DNA of 64,000 nucleotides from Cellulomonas sp. C5510 (GCF_019797765.1 NZ_CP081862.1:2666001-2730000), one strand, 5' to 3'; shown: positions 35,533 to 44,657, counted from the first letter of the stretch. Numbers and translations: made by a program. Notes: generated by a model not told the origin, from the letters alone.

Positions 35533-36099
35533 TCAGCCGAGCATCAAGGCGACGAAGAAAACGGACAGCACGGCGGACACGAACAGAGCAAACGCCATGT
35601 CTGCGGTTCTCGGCTGGGACCACGTCCTGAATGTCCACGTGTCCGGGCGCCCGGCCCTGTCCCACTCGTAGAAATCAAGATGAGTTCCGAACGAGCGGAC
35701 GAGCATCCCTGCATCGATGCCGAGGAAGCATGATGCCGGCACCATCAAGCACGCACCCACCACCCGCGCCCACGCAAGGTCGAAACCCGTTCCGATCCCG
35801 AAGACCACGAACGCGGGGAGTGAAAAAGCAACAAACCCAAGAATGCAGGCCGCGTGCAGGAGCCGGCGTTGCCCGAGCCGGACGGAAGGTTGTGGACTGT
35901 CACCCCAGCTCGCTTCCACCCAACTAGCCGCCTCATTGCGAGCGCGATCGAGAAGGGGGGCTGCTTGTCCGCCCCCGACTCGGGGACCGATCGAGCAGAC
36001 GGGCGTCAGCACGAAGACAAGAACACGCCCGAGCGACGAGGTCACTCGAACGGGCGGTGCCACTAGCGGACTCCGCAGGCCGAGGCAAGGCCGGTCCAC
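35533..36099 (-). CDS. Small membrane protein, candidate Rhs immunity protein 1
   Basis: Up to 188 residues with three to four membrane helices. The listed start overlaps the Rhs gene's end by 37 bp; a GTG at 36045 is an alternative that avoids overlap. The C-terminal half FYEWDRAGRPDTWTFRTWSQ followed by a final helix is shared with the next gene, showing tandem duplication. Codon use is distinctly more A/T-rich than the chromosome around it (runs such as AAACGG, AAAAGC), as is usual for horizontally acquired toxin-immunity genes. The function is inferred from position behind an Rhs C-terminal domain. Confidence 0.6.
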   Translation of the reverse strand: MDRPCLGLRSPLVAPPVRVTSSLGRVLVFVLTPVCSIGPRVGGGQAAPLLDRARNEAASWVEASWGDSPQPSVRLGQRRLLHAACILGFVAFSLPAFVVFGIGTGFDLAWARVVGACLMVPASCFLGIDAGMLVRSFGTHLDFYEWDRAGRPDTWTFRTWSQPRTADMAFALFVSAVLSVFFVALMLG

Positions 36100-38555
36100 T
36101 CAGTGACGTTCTGCAACCACTGCCCCATTCCGCTTCCCCACAACGTTCCGGCCTCCACTCCTTGTGCAACCTGCCGCCAGGCGGTCCCTGCCGTGCGCAT
36201 ACCGTACTGAGCCGCACGTCCGGCGAATCTCGCCTCGTACACCGCTCGCGAGACCATGCCGACTCCCGGAACGACCCCCGTGGCACTGATGACCGCGTCA
36301 GCGGTCTCGCCAGCCCGTAGGTGCTGGATGACTCCTCCCGCGGAGGCGACCACCGCGACTCCTTCAGCAACTCCGGCAACAGACGCTGCTACCGCCGCAA
36401 CCGGTGCACCCACGACCGTAGCGAGTGATCCGTACGCCACGAGTGAGGCAGCAAGAGAAACCGCCGAAGCGGACATCGCAATGACATCGTACGTATCGCC
36501 GGTCCACGACAAGGGATTCCACCACGTCAGTCCAAGTGGATCTACAAACTGCAATGGGTTGCCGTTGGCATAGCCGTAGGGGGCTTGGGTGAGGTCGATG
36601 AGTGCGTCGACGGACAGGAACTGCGCGGTGGCGGGGTCGTAGTAACGGGCTCGCAGGTAGATCAGCCCGGTCGCGTCGGCGTACTCGCCTGCGTAGCCGA
36701 AGGCAGTGACCTCGGAGACCGCGGCGTCCCTCACGGCGTGCTCGATGCCGTATGCGCTGTAGTCCGAAGCAGCGACGACCGCTCCGCCTTCGTCGGTGAC
36801 GGCACGGATGTTCCCGGTGAGGTCGGCGTGCAGGTAGTGCACGGTGCCACCGTCATCGATCTGGGCGATCGGGGTGCTCGAGGGCCCGTAGAGGTAGCGG
36901 TGTGCGTCGTCGGTCAGCAGCCGGGGCACAGCGGCGGCAGTCGCCCATACGAACGAGGTCTGCTGCTCGCCGGTGGCCGCGGTGGCTCGCAGCCCATCGG
37001 CGAAGTAGCCGTAGGCGTACTCCGTGCCGTCCACCGTGGCCGTCGTGAGCCGGTTCGCGGCGTCCCAGCCGAAGACATCAGCCCCTATCTGGCTCGCCGG
37101 CTCGTCCAGGCCCGTATCGCCTGCGGACGGGTCCTCGGACGTCGGCTCGCCTGCGGTCGGCTCTGCGCCCGGTTCGCCCGCCGGATCATCGGTCGGCTCG
37201 GGTGCCGCCGTCTCCGGCACCACGCTGGTGCTGGTCGGATCCGGGGAGGGCTCGCCGGTGGGCAGCGCCTCGGTTGTCGTCCCGTCCGCGGCGGGTGCGA
37301 CCGGGCCAGTCTCGCCGCCCGACGGCTCCGAGGCTGTCGCCATCGAGCCCGCTCCATCGACATCAGGCGTCGGGACCGTACGGGTGGTGCGGTTGCCACG
37401 GGCGTCGTAGGTGTAGGTCGTGGTGACCGCGCCCTGAGTGGTGGAAGCCAGGACGCCGGTCGGGGCGTAGAAGAGGGTGGTGCCGTCCTCGAGCGCGGTG
37501 ACCTGGCCACCAGGGGTCAGGGCGATGTCGCCGGCGAGATTGCCGCTGACCTCGTCCAGGGCGCCGCGGGCGTCCCAGCCGTACTGCGACGCCACCGTGG
37601 TCTGGTCACGGGTGATCGTCTGCTCGGCGAGCAGCCCGGCGTCGGTGTAGCTGTAGGCCAGGTCCAGCAGCGTGGCGCCGCCTTGGTCGACGGTGCTCGA
37701 TTCGGTGAGCCGGCCCTGCCCGTCGTGTTCGAGGGCGGTGGTCACCCCATTGGGGTAGGTCACCTGGGCCACCTGTCCGTCGGGTGCCCAGTCGTAGTCG
37801 AACGTCCCAGCCTGCGGGTCGGTGACCTCGTCGAGCTGGCCGGCGGCGTCGTACGTCGAGGTGGTGCGGATCCCGTCGGGGTAGGTCAGGGCGACCAGGT
37901 TCCCGTCGGCGTCCCACTCGTAGGAGACCAGGGACCCGGCTCGGGTTTCGCTGGTCAGCCGGCCGGCCGCGTCGTAGGCGCGCGTCGAGGTCCCCGTCCC
38001 ATCGGTGGTCGATGTGAGCCGGCCGGCTGAGTCGTAGGCGTAGGTGACGTCCGGGGTGCTCTCCGGGTAGTCGATCCCGGTGACCCGGTCCGCGGCGTCG
38101 GAGGTGTAGGTCGTCACCGTTCCGTCAGGCGCGGTCTGCGAGGTCAGGTTGCCGGCCCCGTCGTAGGTCAACGTCGTGGTGCCCAGGGTCGTGGAGCGCG
38201 ACGTCAGATTGCCCGCCGCGTCGTAGCCGTAGGTCGTGACCTGACCGTCAGCGTCGGCGGCCGTGGTCAGCTGCCCGGCGGCGTCGTACCCCCAAGCCAT
38301 CGCCGACCCGTCCGCGCGGGTCAGCAGGACCTGGCGTCCAGCGGCGTCGTACGTGTTGGTGATCGCGCGCCCGTCAGCATCGGTGACGGTCTTGACCCGA
38401 CCGGCCCTGTCGTAGGTCGTGGTGGTCGTCGAGCCGTCCGGGGCCGTGACCGCAGTGACCTGACCGGCGGCGTCGTAGGTCGTCGAGGTGCGCGCGCCGC
38501 TGGGCGCCACCACCGCGGTCGGGCGCCCGAGCAGGTCGTACTCCGTGAGCGTGAC
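36063..38555 (-). pseudogene. 5'-truncated Rhs/YD-repeat protein with C-terminal toxin-like domain
   Basis: An open frame of 831 codons that begins immediately after a TAA (38556-38558) in the middle of an Rhs repeat (VTLTEYDLLGRP); no start codon with a ribosome binding site, signal peptide or secretion domain precedes it. About 20 YD repeats (TYDRAGRV, TYDAAGR) are followed by a Pro/Glu/Thr-rich insert, the conserved core end LIYLRARYYDPATAQFLSVD, and DPLGL, the usual junction to the variable C-terminus. The last ~155 residues (WWNPLSWTGDTYDVIAMS onward) contain two or three hydrophobic stretches rich in Ala/Val, then a polar tail ending ACGVR. This is a possible membrane-acting toxin or a pre-toxin domain of unknown type. 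Full-length Rhs proteins are usually well over 1,300 residues, so the 5' part has been lost. Confidence 0.8.
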
Positions 38556-38859
38556 TTATGTGGGGAGATGAGAACGGCTGGCCGCCAGGACAGACACGGC
38601 CGAGGCCGCCTTCGCTCCAGTTTGGTCGCCACACACTCGAGTTCGTCGAATCAAGAGGCACAAGGCCTGCGAGCGGGCGATTCTCTGGTGGCCGATGTCC
38701 GAACTGCATCACCGATCCCCACGGGCATCGGTCTGCCGAATCCCGGAGCCGAGTCACCACCGGGCGCGTGACGCGTGGCGGATAACTCTCTTAGCACCCG
38801 CTCGCCGTCGCCACACGCGTTCTCACCTCGACCTCTGACGGTTCGGGCACAGCACTCGC
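38556..38859. other. Junction region upstream of the truncated Rhs gene
   Basis: This 304-bp stretch has no credible gene. Rhs coding similarity stops abruptly at its left edge, next to CTTATGTGGGGAGATGAG. The sequence is less GC-rich than the neighbours and carries short frames without recognisable domains. It may be a recombination scar or the relic of a mobile element end; no terminal inverted repeat or target duplication was found by eye. Confidence 0.5.
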
Positions 38860-39306
38860 TCAGAGGTCCCGAGGAGCCCCCGCCGCGAGCCCCGGCATAT
38901 CGTCGTGCACCCACCAGTCCGCCTCGTACGTGTACGGCACCGCGACCACCTGCACGTCGTCCTCGTACGTGACGTGCCCCGGGTGCGTGGTGTGCAGCTC
39001 GATCCAGCCGACGCCGTACCGGTCGAGCACGTCGAGGTACTCCCCGGTGGCGGCGAGCGGCGCGGCGCTGCCGACCTTGAACCACGCGCAGGCCCCGGGG
39101 TGGGCCTGCTGGTCGTAGCACCCGGGGACGACGGTCGACGGGTCGGGGTACGCGGCGGTCATCCGGGCGTTGGCGTCCCGCCACCAGGCGGTGTCCTCCG
39201 GGGTGAGGAGGCCCTGCCGTCCGAGGGCGTTGACGAGCGCGAACACGCCGGGGTGGCGTCCGCTGCGGCTGGGGACGGCGCTCTGGAACCGGATCAGCTC
39301 GGGCAC
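38860..39306 (-). CDS. Conserved hypothetical protein
   Basis: A 148-residue soluble protein from GTG 39306 (VPELIRFQSAVPSR). Features include GVFALVNALGRQGLLT, WWRDANARMTAAYPDP, a CYDQQAHPGACAWFK segment and VTYEDDVQVVAVPYTYEADWWV. The pattern resembles small uncharacterised proteins common in Streptomyces and relatives; I recall no assigned function. It stands alone between the Rhs junction and the phosphatase gene, on the same strand as both. Two cysteines bracket the HPGA motif. Confidence 0.7.
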   Translation of the reverse strand: MPELIRFQSAVPSRSGRHPGVFALVNALGRQGLLTPEDTAWWRDANARMTAAYPDPSTVVPGCYDQQAHPGACAWFKVGSAAPLAATGEYLDVLDRYGVGWIELHTTHPGHVTYEDDVQVVAVPYTYEADWWVHDDMPGLAAGAPRDL

Positions 39307-39335
39307 CGACGCATCGTCGCACCCCGGCGCCGTCC

Positions 39336-40943
39336 CTACGCGGAGACCGCCCGGTAGACGACCAGCGCCACGTCGTCGTCGGAGCCGTGGGGCGCGAAGG
39401 ACCGCAGCAGGTCGTCCGCGACGTCCTCGGGCGACGCGTGCCCGGGCTGCGCGGCGACCACGCCGGCGAGCCGGTCGATGGCGTGCGGCAGCGCCTCGCC
39501 CCGCCGCTCGATCAAGCCGTCGGTGTACGCGATCACGAGGTCCCCGGGCGCGAGCGTCTCCGTGGACTGCGTCCGGCGGCGGCCGCTGAGCGCGAGGGCG
39601 GCGCCGCGGGCCCCGTCGAGCAGGCGCGTCTCGCCGTCGGCGCGGCGCAGCACGGGCGGCAGGTGACCGGCCGCGGAGTACGTGAGCGTCCCGGCCTGCT
39701 CGTCGACGACCGCGCAGAACACCGTCGTGCACTCGGCGCCCGGGAGCGTGCGGGCGAAGCGGTCGAGCCCCTCGAGCACCGTCGCCGGGGTCGCGTCCTG
39801 CAGCAGCAGCGACCGGGTGGCCGCGCGGAGCTGGCCCATGCGGGCGGCGGCGTCGAGGCCGTGCCCGACGCAGTCGCCGATGACCAGGGCGTGCCGGCCG
39901 GGGGTGATCTGCACGACGTCGTACCAGTCGCCGCCGACCGCGAGGTCGCCCGCCGCGGGCCGGTAGCGGGCGACGATGCCGGGCAGCGCGACGCCCTCGG
40001 GGACGATCGCCGCCTGGAAGGTGTCGCTGACGGCACGGAGCTGGTCGACCTCGCGGACGTGCCGCAGCGTGCCGGCCACCGCGACACCGACCGCTGACGC
40101 GACGAGCCGCAGGAACGACCGGTAGCCGTCGTCCCACGGCCGGCGCTCGGCCGCGGACAGCACGACCGCGCCGGTCGCGGGAGGCGGCAGGGGGACCACG
40201 AGCGTGCGTCCGCGCTCCTCCGCGACGTCCGTCTCAGCCACCCGCGCCACGACGTGCTCGGGCAGGGGCCCTGGGGTCCCCGGGGCGGAGCTGCCCAGCA
40301 GCGTCAGGTGACCGTCGGGGTCCACGAGGTGCAGCTCGGCGGCCGCGACGTCCTGCGAGTCCGCCAGCAGCGCGGTGGCCGCCCGGCTGATCTCCGGGAG
40401 GTCTCCGTGCGCCGCCGCGAGGCGCACCGACAGGTCTCCCAGCAGCCGCATGCGCCGGCCCTCGACCACCTGCGTCGTGGTCTCCGTCGCGATGTCGAGC
40501 AGCCCGCCCACCGTGCCCGCGGCGTCGCGGATCGGTGAGTAGGAGTAGGTGAAGTACGCGTCCTCGTCGTACCCGGACCGGTGCATGACGAGGTGCTGGT
40601 CGACCACCCAGGTCGGCTCGCCGTGCACCATGACGCGCTCGACGGACTCCTCGAGGTCCTCCCAGATCTCCTTCCACACCTCCGCCACGGGCGAGCCCAT
40701 GGCGGACGGGTGCTTGTCCGAGCCGAGCATCTCGCGGTAGCCGTCGTTGTAGATCATCGTGAGCTGCGGGCCCCACGCCACCAGCACGGGGAAGCGGGTC
40801 GCGAAGCACATCTCGACGGCCACCCGCAGCGACGTCGGCCAGGTCCCGGGCGGGCCCAGCGGGGTCGCCTCCCAGTCCACGTCGCGCGCCAGGAGGCCGC
40901 AGGTGCTGCCCGCGGTGACGCGCCGGAACCAGGGGGACCTCAC
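39336..40943 (-). CDS. PAS-GAF-SpoIIE (PPM-type) serine phosphatase
   Basis: A 535-residue cytoplasmic protein. An N-terminal PAS-like domain (about 20-150) contains YNDGYREMLGSDKHPSAMG and ends YSPIRDAAGTVGGLLDIATETT. A GAF domain spans about 165-315. The C-terminal SpoIIE/RsbU-type PP2C domain (about 325-533) has VGGDWYDVV, VIGDCVGHGLDAAARM, YSAAGHLPPVL and AYTDGLIERRG with the metal-binding aspartates. Such proteins dephosphorylate anti-sigma-factor antagonists in stress signalling. GTG 40943 overlaps the stop of the upstream EamA transporter by four bases. No antagonist or anti-sigma gene lies nearby. Confidence 0.9.
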   Translation of the reverse strand: MRSPWFRRVTAGSTCGLLARDVDWEATPLGPPGTWPTSLRVAVEMCFATRFPVLVAWGPQLTMIYNDGYREMLGSDKHPSAMGSPVAEVWKEIWEDLEESVERVMVHGEPTWVVDQHLVMHRSGYDEDAYFTYSYSPIRDAAGTVGGLLDIATETTTQVVEGRRMRLLGDLSVRLAAAHGDLPEISRAATALLADSQDVAAAELHLVDPDGHLTLLGSSAPGTPGPLPEHVVARVAETDVAEERGRTLVVPLPPPATGAVVLSAAERRPWDDGYRSFLRLVASAVGVAVAGTLRHVREVDQLRAVSDTFQAAIVPEGVALPGIVARYRPAAGDLAVGGDWYDVVQITPGRHALVIGDCVGHGLDAAARMGQLRAATRSLLLQDATPATVLEGLDRFARTLPGAECTTVFCAVVDEQAGTLTYSAAGHLPPVLRRADGETRLLDGARGAALALSGRRRTQSTETLAPGDLVIAYTDGLIERRGEALPHAIDRLAGVVAAQPGHASPEDVADDLLRSFAPHGSDDDVALVVYRAVSA

Positions 40944-41908
40944 GCGCCGACAGTACGCGTGACCCCCGCTCCGGGCGCGGCGTGCGGGCGGACGACGGCG
41001 CGGGACGCGGACGACCGCTGCGCGACCAGCACGGACCCGAGCACCAGCACGCCGCCGGTGACCTGCCAGCCGTTCAGCGCCTGACCGAGCGCCGCCCACC
41101 CGAGCACGGCCGCCACCACGGGGCTGAGCAGGCCCAGGAACGACACGCGCGCCGCGGGCAACCGGCCCACGCCGCGGAACCAGAGCGCGTACGCGAGCGC
41201 CGTCCCCGCGAGCCCGAGGTAGACGAAGCCCGCCACGGCACCGGCGTCGAGCCGCGGCGGCGGTCCCTCGACGGCCAGCGCGAGCGGGACCAGCAGCAGG
41301 CCGCCCGCCGTCAGCTGCCAGCCCGTGAACGCGAGCAGCGGCACGGGCCGGCCCCAGCGCGCCGTCAGCACCACACCCAGCGCCATCGCCACGGCGCCCG
41401 CGAGCCCTGCGACCACACCGGTGGCGTCGAGCCGGGCGGTCGCCCGCAGCACGAGCAGCGCCACCCCGGCGACACCCACGAGCCCCGCGACGACCGTTCC
41501 GACCCGCACCCGCTGCCCGAGCACCACCGCGCCGAGCGCCGCGACGAGCAGCGGCTGCACCGCGCCGAGCGTCGCCGCGACCCCGCCCGGCAGCCGGTAC
41601 GCGGCCACGAACAGCAGCGCGAAGAACACGCCGATGTTGAGCGCGCCGAGCACAGCCGCCCGCCACCACCACCCGCCGGACGGCAGCCGGCGCGTGACCG
41701 CGAGCAGCAGGAGGCCCGCCGGCAGGGCACGCAGCGCCGCGACCAGCAGCGGCCGGCCGTCCGGCAGCAGCTCCGTGGTCACGAGGTAGGTCGTGCCCCA
41801 CAGCACGGGTGCCGCGGCCGTGGTCGCCGTGAGCAGCACGTCCGTCCGCGCGCCCTGCCGTGACCCGCTCACCACCGCGCCGCCGTCGACACCGCCCACG
41901 CTGACCAC
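40940..41908 (-). CDS. EamA/DMT family transporter
   Basis: About 322 residues with ten predicted helices and two EamA repeats: LLTATTAAAPVLWGTTYLVTTELLP, then LALAVEGPPP, GFVYLGLAGTALAYALWFRGVGRL and SFLGLLSPVVAAVLGW. These proteins export small metabolites or amino-acid-like compounds. GTG 41908 has GGAGAG four to five bases upstream; starts at 41875 or an ATG at 41968 are alternatives. It is divergent from a MarR gene with a palindrome between, and coupled by GTGA overlap to the phosphatase gene. Confidence 0.87.
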   Translation of the reverse strand: MVSVGGVDGGAVVSGSRQGARTDVLLTATTAAAPVLWGTTYLVTTELLPDGRPLLVAALRALPAGLLLLAVTRRLPSGGWWWRAAVLGALNIGVFFALLFVAAYRLPGGVAATLGAVQPLLVAALGAVVLGQRVRVGTVVAGLVGVAGVALLVLRATARLDATGVVAGLAGAVAMALGVVLTARWGRPVPLLAFTGWQLTAGGLLLVPLALAVEGPPPRLDAGAVAGFVYLGLAGTALAYALWFRGVGRLPAARVSFLGLLSPVVAAVLGWAALGQALNGWQVTGGVLVLGSVLVAQRSSASRAVVRPHAAPGAGVTRTVGA

Positions 41909-41981
41909 CCGCTCTCCGCTCGCCGGCTGTGCCGCGCGCCGGGTTCGACGACAGCGCTCGCCTCTCATTGCTTACCCTCTA

Positions 41982-42003
41982 AGTTACTTGTTGCCAAGTG
42001 ACT
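41982..42003. promoter_or_regulatory. Candidate MarR operator
   Basis: AGTTACTTG and CAAGTGACT form a 9-bp inverted repeat (one mismatch) around TTGC, in an AT-rich patch between the divergent EamA and MarR genes. Arm length and spacing suit a MarR dimer. Confidence 0.6.
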
Positions 42004-42032
42004 GTCAAGAGAGCGAGTGGCAGACTGCGTCC

Positions 42033-42563
42033 ATGGCGACCGACCGACCCGCGGACACCCCCGACCGCCCCGCGCCCGACGGCGTCGACCACATCCTCGA
42101 GCAGTGGGCCCGCGAGCGGCCCGACCTCGACACCGAGGCCATGGGGATCTTCGGTCGGATCTTCCGCCTGGCGCGCGCCGGCGGGGACGCGACCGCCGCC
42201 GCCTACGCCCGCTCCCACCTGACGCGCGGCGACTTCGACGTGCTGGCGACGCTGCGGCGCGCCGGCGGCGCCGGGGACCTGTCCCCGTCGGCGCTGTCGG
42301 CCACCCTCATGCTGACGACCGGCGGCATGACGCAGCGGCTCGACCGGCTGGAGCGCGCCGGGCTCGTGCGGCGCAGCCCCGATCCCGCCGACCGGCGCGG
42401 CCTGCGCATCAGCCTCACCGACCGGGGGGTCGACATGGTGGACCAGGCCGTAGCCGATGGGCTCGCCGCCGAGCAGCATCTGCTCGCCGGCATCCCGGCG
42501 CGCCGCCGACGGGAGATCGACGCGATGCTGCGCGAGCTGCTCGCGGCGGTGGAAGCGTCCTGA
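42033..42563 (+). CDS. MarR family transcriptional regulator
   Basis: A 176-residue protein. The winged-helix core (about 65-140) reads GDFDVLATLRRAG, PSALSATLMLTTGGMTQRLDRLERAGLVRRSPDPADRRGLRISLTD, with the wing motif DPADRRGLRI diagnostic for MarR. Flanking helices provide dimerisation. It is divergent from an EamA transporter gene with one inverted repeat in the shared promoter, so it probably regulates itself and the exporter in response to a small molecule. Confidence 0.92.
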   Translation: MATDRPADTPDRPAPDGVDHILEQWARERPDLDTEAMGIFGRIFRLARAGGDATAAAYARSHLTRGDFDVLATLRRAGGAGDLSPSALSATLMLTTGGMTQRLDRLERAGLVRRSPDPADRRGLRISLTDRGVDMVDQAVADGLAAEQHLLAGIPARRRREIDAMLRELLAAVEAS

Positions 42564-42754
42564 CCGGGCGAGACGACCCGCGCCCCCACGACGCCCGGCG
42601 CAGCCACCGGGAGGCCTGGGCGACGAGGCCCCTGGAGCGCGCTCGACGCCGACCCGTCGCGCGGTCCGGTTCCCGTCTGCTGACGGCAGAACGACGCGCC
42701 CGCGCCGCAGCCGGTGCGCGGGCTACCGTGGCCGGGACCCGCAGGAGGTGCCCC

Positions 42755-43159
42755 GTGCCCCAGCTCCCCGCCACTCCGCGCACGACCCGGCCGCGACCCG
42801 AGCCGCCCCTGCGCGTCCTCGTCGGCGCGATCCTGCGACGGCACCGCGAGCGCCAGGGCCGGACGCTGCGCGACGTCGCCGACGCCGCCCGCGTGTCGGT
42901 GCCGTACCTGTCGGAGGTCGAGCGCGGCCGCAAGGAGGCGTCGTCCGAGGTGATCGCCGCCGTGTGCCGGGCGCTGGGCCTGCGCATCGTCGACCTCGTC
43001 GGCGAGGCGTACGCGCAGCTCGCGCGCGCCGATGGGCACGCGGTGCTCGACCTGACGGCATCGCCCGACCGGCCGCTCGGCCCGGCGGCCCCCGGGATGC
43101 CGGCGCCCGTGGTGCCGCTGCGCGCCCCGGCCCGCACGCCCGTGCTGCTGGCCGCCTGA
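42755..43159 (+). CDS. XRE-family regulator, ClgR/PopR-like
   Basis: A 134-residue regulator from GTG 42755 with AGGAGGTG six bases upstream. The HTH (about 25-85) reads LRRHRERQGRTLRDVADAARV, SVPYLSEVERGRKEASSEVIAAVCRALGL, the pattern of ClgR and PopR, activators of clp genes in actinobacteria. The C-terminus ends in Leu-Ala-Ala, a ClpP-type degradation tail; PopR and ClgR are known ClpP substrates. It is convergent with two clpP genes, 46 bp apart, which strengthens the assignment. Whether it is ClgR or PopR cannot be decided here. Confidence 0.82.
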   Translation: MPQLPATPRTTRPRPEPPLRVLVGAILRRHRERQGRTLRDVADAARVSVPYLSEVERGRKEASSEVIAAVCRALGLRIVDLVGEAYAQLARADGHAVLDLTASPDRPLGPAAPGMPAPVVPLRAPARTPVLLAA

Positions 43160-43205
43160 GACCGGCCCGCGGGCAGCCTCGCGGGCCGCCCGCGGACCGT
43201 CGTCG

Positions 43206-43820
43206 TCAGGCCGCCGCCGCGCGCGGTCGCTTGACGGTCGTCACCACCGCGTCCGCGATCCCGTACTCGACGGCCTGCGCGGCGGTCAGCACGAGGTCCC
43301 GGTCGGTGTCGACGCGGAGCTGCTCCACGGTGCGGCCGGTGTGCCGGGCGAGGATCTCGTCCACCTGCCCGCGCAGCCGCAGGATCTCCGCGGCCTGCAG
43401 CTCGAGGTCGGCGGCCGTGCCCTGGCCGCCGCCCGACGGCTGGTGCAGCAGCACCCGCGCGTGCTCCAGGACGTGCCGCTGCCCCGGCGTCCCCGCCGCG
43501 AGCAGCACCGCCGCCGCGGACGCCGCCTGCCCCAGGCAGAACGTCGCGACGTCGGGCCGCACGTACTGCAGCGTGTCGTAGATCGCGAGCAGCGCCGTCA
43601 CGGACCCGCCCGGCGAGTTCAGGTACAGGTGGATCGGCCGGTCCGGGTCCTCCGACTGCAGGTGCAGCAGCTGCGCGATGACGACGTTCGCGACCCCGTC
43701 GTCGATCTCGGTCCCGAGGAAGATGATCCGGTCCGACAGCAGCCGTGAGAACACGTCGGCGTGCCGCTCCCCCGTCGGCCGCTGCTCGACGACCACCGGC
43801 ACCGTGTACTGGCCGGCCAT
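43206..43820 (-). CDS. clpP: ATP-dependent Clp protease proteolytic subunit (second of pair)
   Basis: A 204-residue serine peptidase subunit with triad Ser101 ([14 protein letters not shown]), His126 (RVLLHQPSG) and Asp171 ([11 protein letters not shown]). It starts at ATG 43820, overlapping the upstream clpP stop as TGATG, so the pair is translationally coupled; a GTG three bases earlier is also possible. Two-gene clpP operons make hetero-tetradecamers in actinobacteria. With the convergent ClgR/PopR-like gene this could be either clpP1P2 or a clpP3P4-type secondary pair; no clpX or trigger-factor gene is adjacent, which favours the secondary type. Confidence 0.95.
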   Translation of the reverse strand: MAGQYTVPVVVEQRPTGERHADVFSRLLSDRIIFLGTEIDDGVANVVIAQLLHLQSEDPDRPIHLYLNSPGGSVTALLAIYDTLQYVRPDVATFCLGQAASAAAVLLAAGTPGQRHVLEHARVLLHQPSGGGQGTAADLELQAAEILRLRGQVDEILARHTGRTVEQLRVDTDRDLVLTAAQAVEYGIADAVVTTVKRPRAAAA

Positions 43821-44434
43821 CACAGACCCGCCCGGTGCAGAGTCGCGTCCGGCCGCACGTCGTCCAGGCGCGTGACCACCCGGTCGACGAACCCGTAGGC
43901 CAGCGCCTCCTCGGCGGTGAACCAGCGGTCCCGGTCGGAGTCGCGCTCGATGGTCTCGACGGACTGCCCGGTGTGCTCGGCGATGAGGGCCTGCATGGTC
44001 CGCTTGGTGTGCGCCATGTTCTGCGCCTGGATCGCGATGTCGACCGCGGTGCCGCCAATGCCGCCCGACGGCTGGTGCATGAGCACGCGGGCGTGCGCCA
44101 TGACGTTCCGCTTGCCGGGCGTGCCGGCGCTCAGCAGGAACTGCCCGGCGCTGGCCGCGAGCCCCATCGCGAGCGTCGCGACGTCGTTCGGGATCAGCCG
44201 CATGGTGTCGTACATGGCGAGCGCCGCGCTGATCGACCCGCCCGGCGAGTTGATGTACAGCGCGATGTCGCGCCGCGGGTCCTCGGCGGACAGCAGCAGG
44301 AGCTGCACGCAGACGCGGTTCGCGACGGCGTCGTCGACCTCCTGCCCCAGCACGACGATGCGCTGGTGCAGCAGCCGCGCGGCGAGGTCGTCGTCGAAGG
44401 CTCGGGTCGGTGGGGTGGTGGCGGTGCTGGGCAC
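43820..44434 (-). CDS. clpP: ATP-dependent Clp protease proteolytic subunit (first of pair)
   Basis: A 204-residue subunit with triad Ser95 ([14 protein letters not shown]), His120 ([10 protein letters not shown]) and Asp165 ([11 protein letters not shown]). GTG 44434 is preceded by AGGAGG at five bases; longer in-frame starts run through the hairpin at 44556-44619. The Ser motif GLAASAGQF resembles actinobacterial ClpP1/ClpP3 subunits, whereas the second gene has the GQAASAA form. Both genes are probably read from a promoter in the 223-bp gap upstream, which also holds the hairpin ending the PP2C gene. Confidence 0.95.
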   Translation of the reverse strand: MPSTATTPPTRAFDDDLAARLLHQRIVVLGQEVDDAVANRVCVQLLLLSAEDPRRDIALYINSPGGSISAALAMYDTMRLIPNDVATLAMGLAASAGQFLLSAGTPGKRNVMAHARVLMHQPSGGIGGTAVDIAIQAQNMAHTKRTMQALIAEHTGQSVETIERDSDRDRWFTAEEALAYGFVDRVVTRLDDVRPDATLHRAGL

Positions 44435-44555
44435 GGGAACCTCCTGGGTGTCGGGTCCCGCCACGCTCGCACCGCCCGAGTACTCCGGCCCCCCAGATCT
44501 GCGCGCAGCAGATCCGCCCCGAGCAGATCCCTCGCCCACCCTCGATCCGCAGGGC

Positions 44556-44619
44556 CGTCGAGAGTGCAGCAGATGCGGGGTTCCGGGCGTCGAACCCCGC
44601 ATCTGCTGCAACTTCGACG
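44556..44619 (-). terminator. 28-bp-stem hairpin upstream of clpP pair
   Basis: Arms 44556-44583 (CGTCGAGAGTGCAGC...) and 44592-44619 pair at 25 of 28 positions with an eight-base loop. It lies 39 bp after the leftward PP2C phosphatase gene, so it most likely ends that transcript before the clpP operon. It shares the CGAGAG-N-SCAG start with the hairpins at 11058 and 15535. Confidence 0.65.
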
Positions 44620-44657
44620 TCGCTCGCACGAGCGGGCGGGGCGGGTGACCGGACCGG

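Noticed and set aside
38556..38859. Insertion sequence next to the Rhs gene
   Set aside because: No transposase frame, terminal inverted repeats or target duplication was visible.
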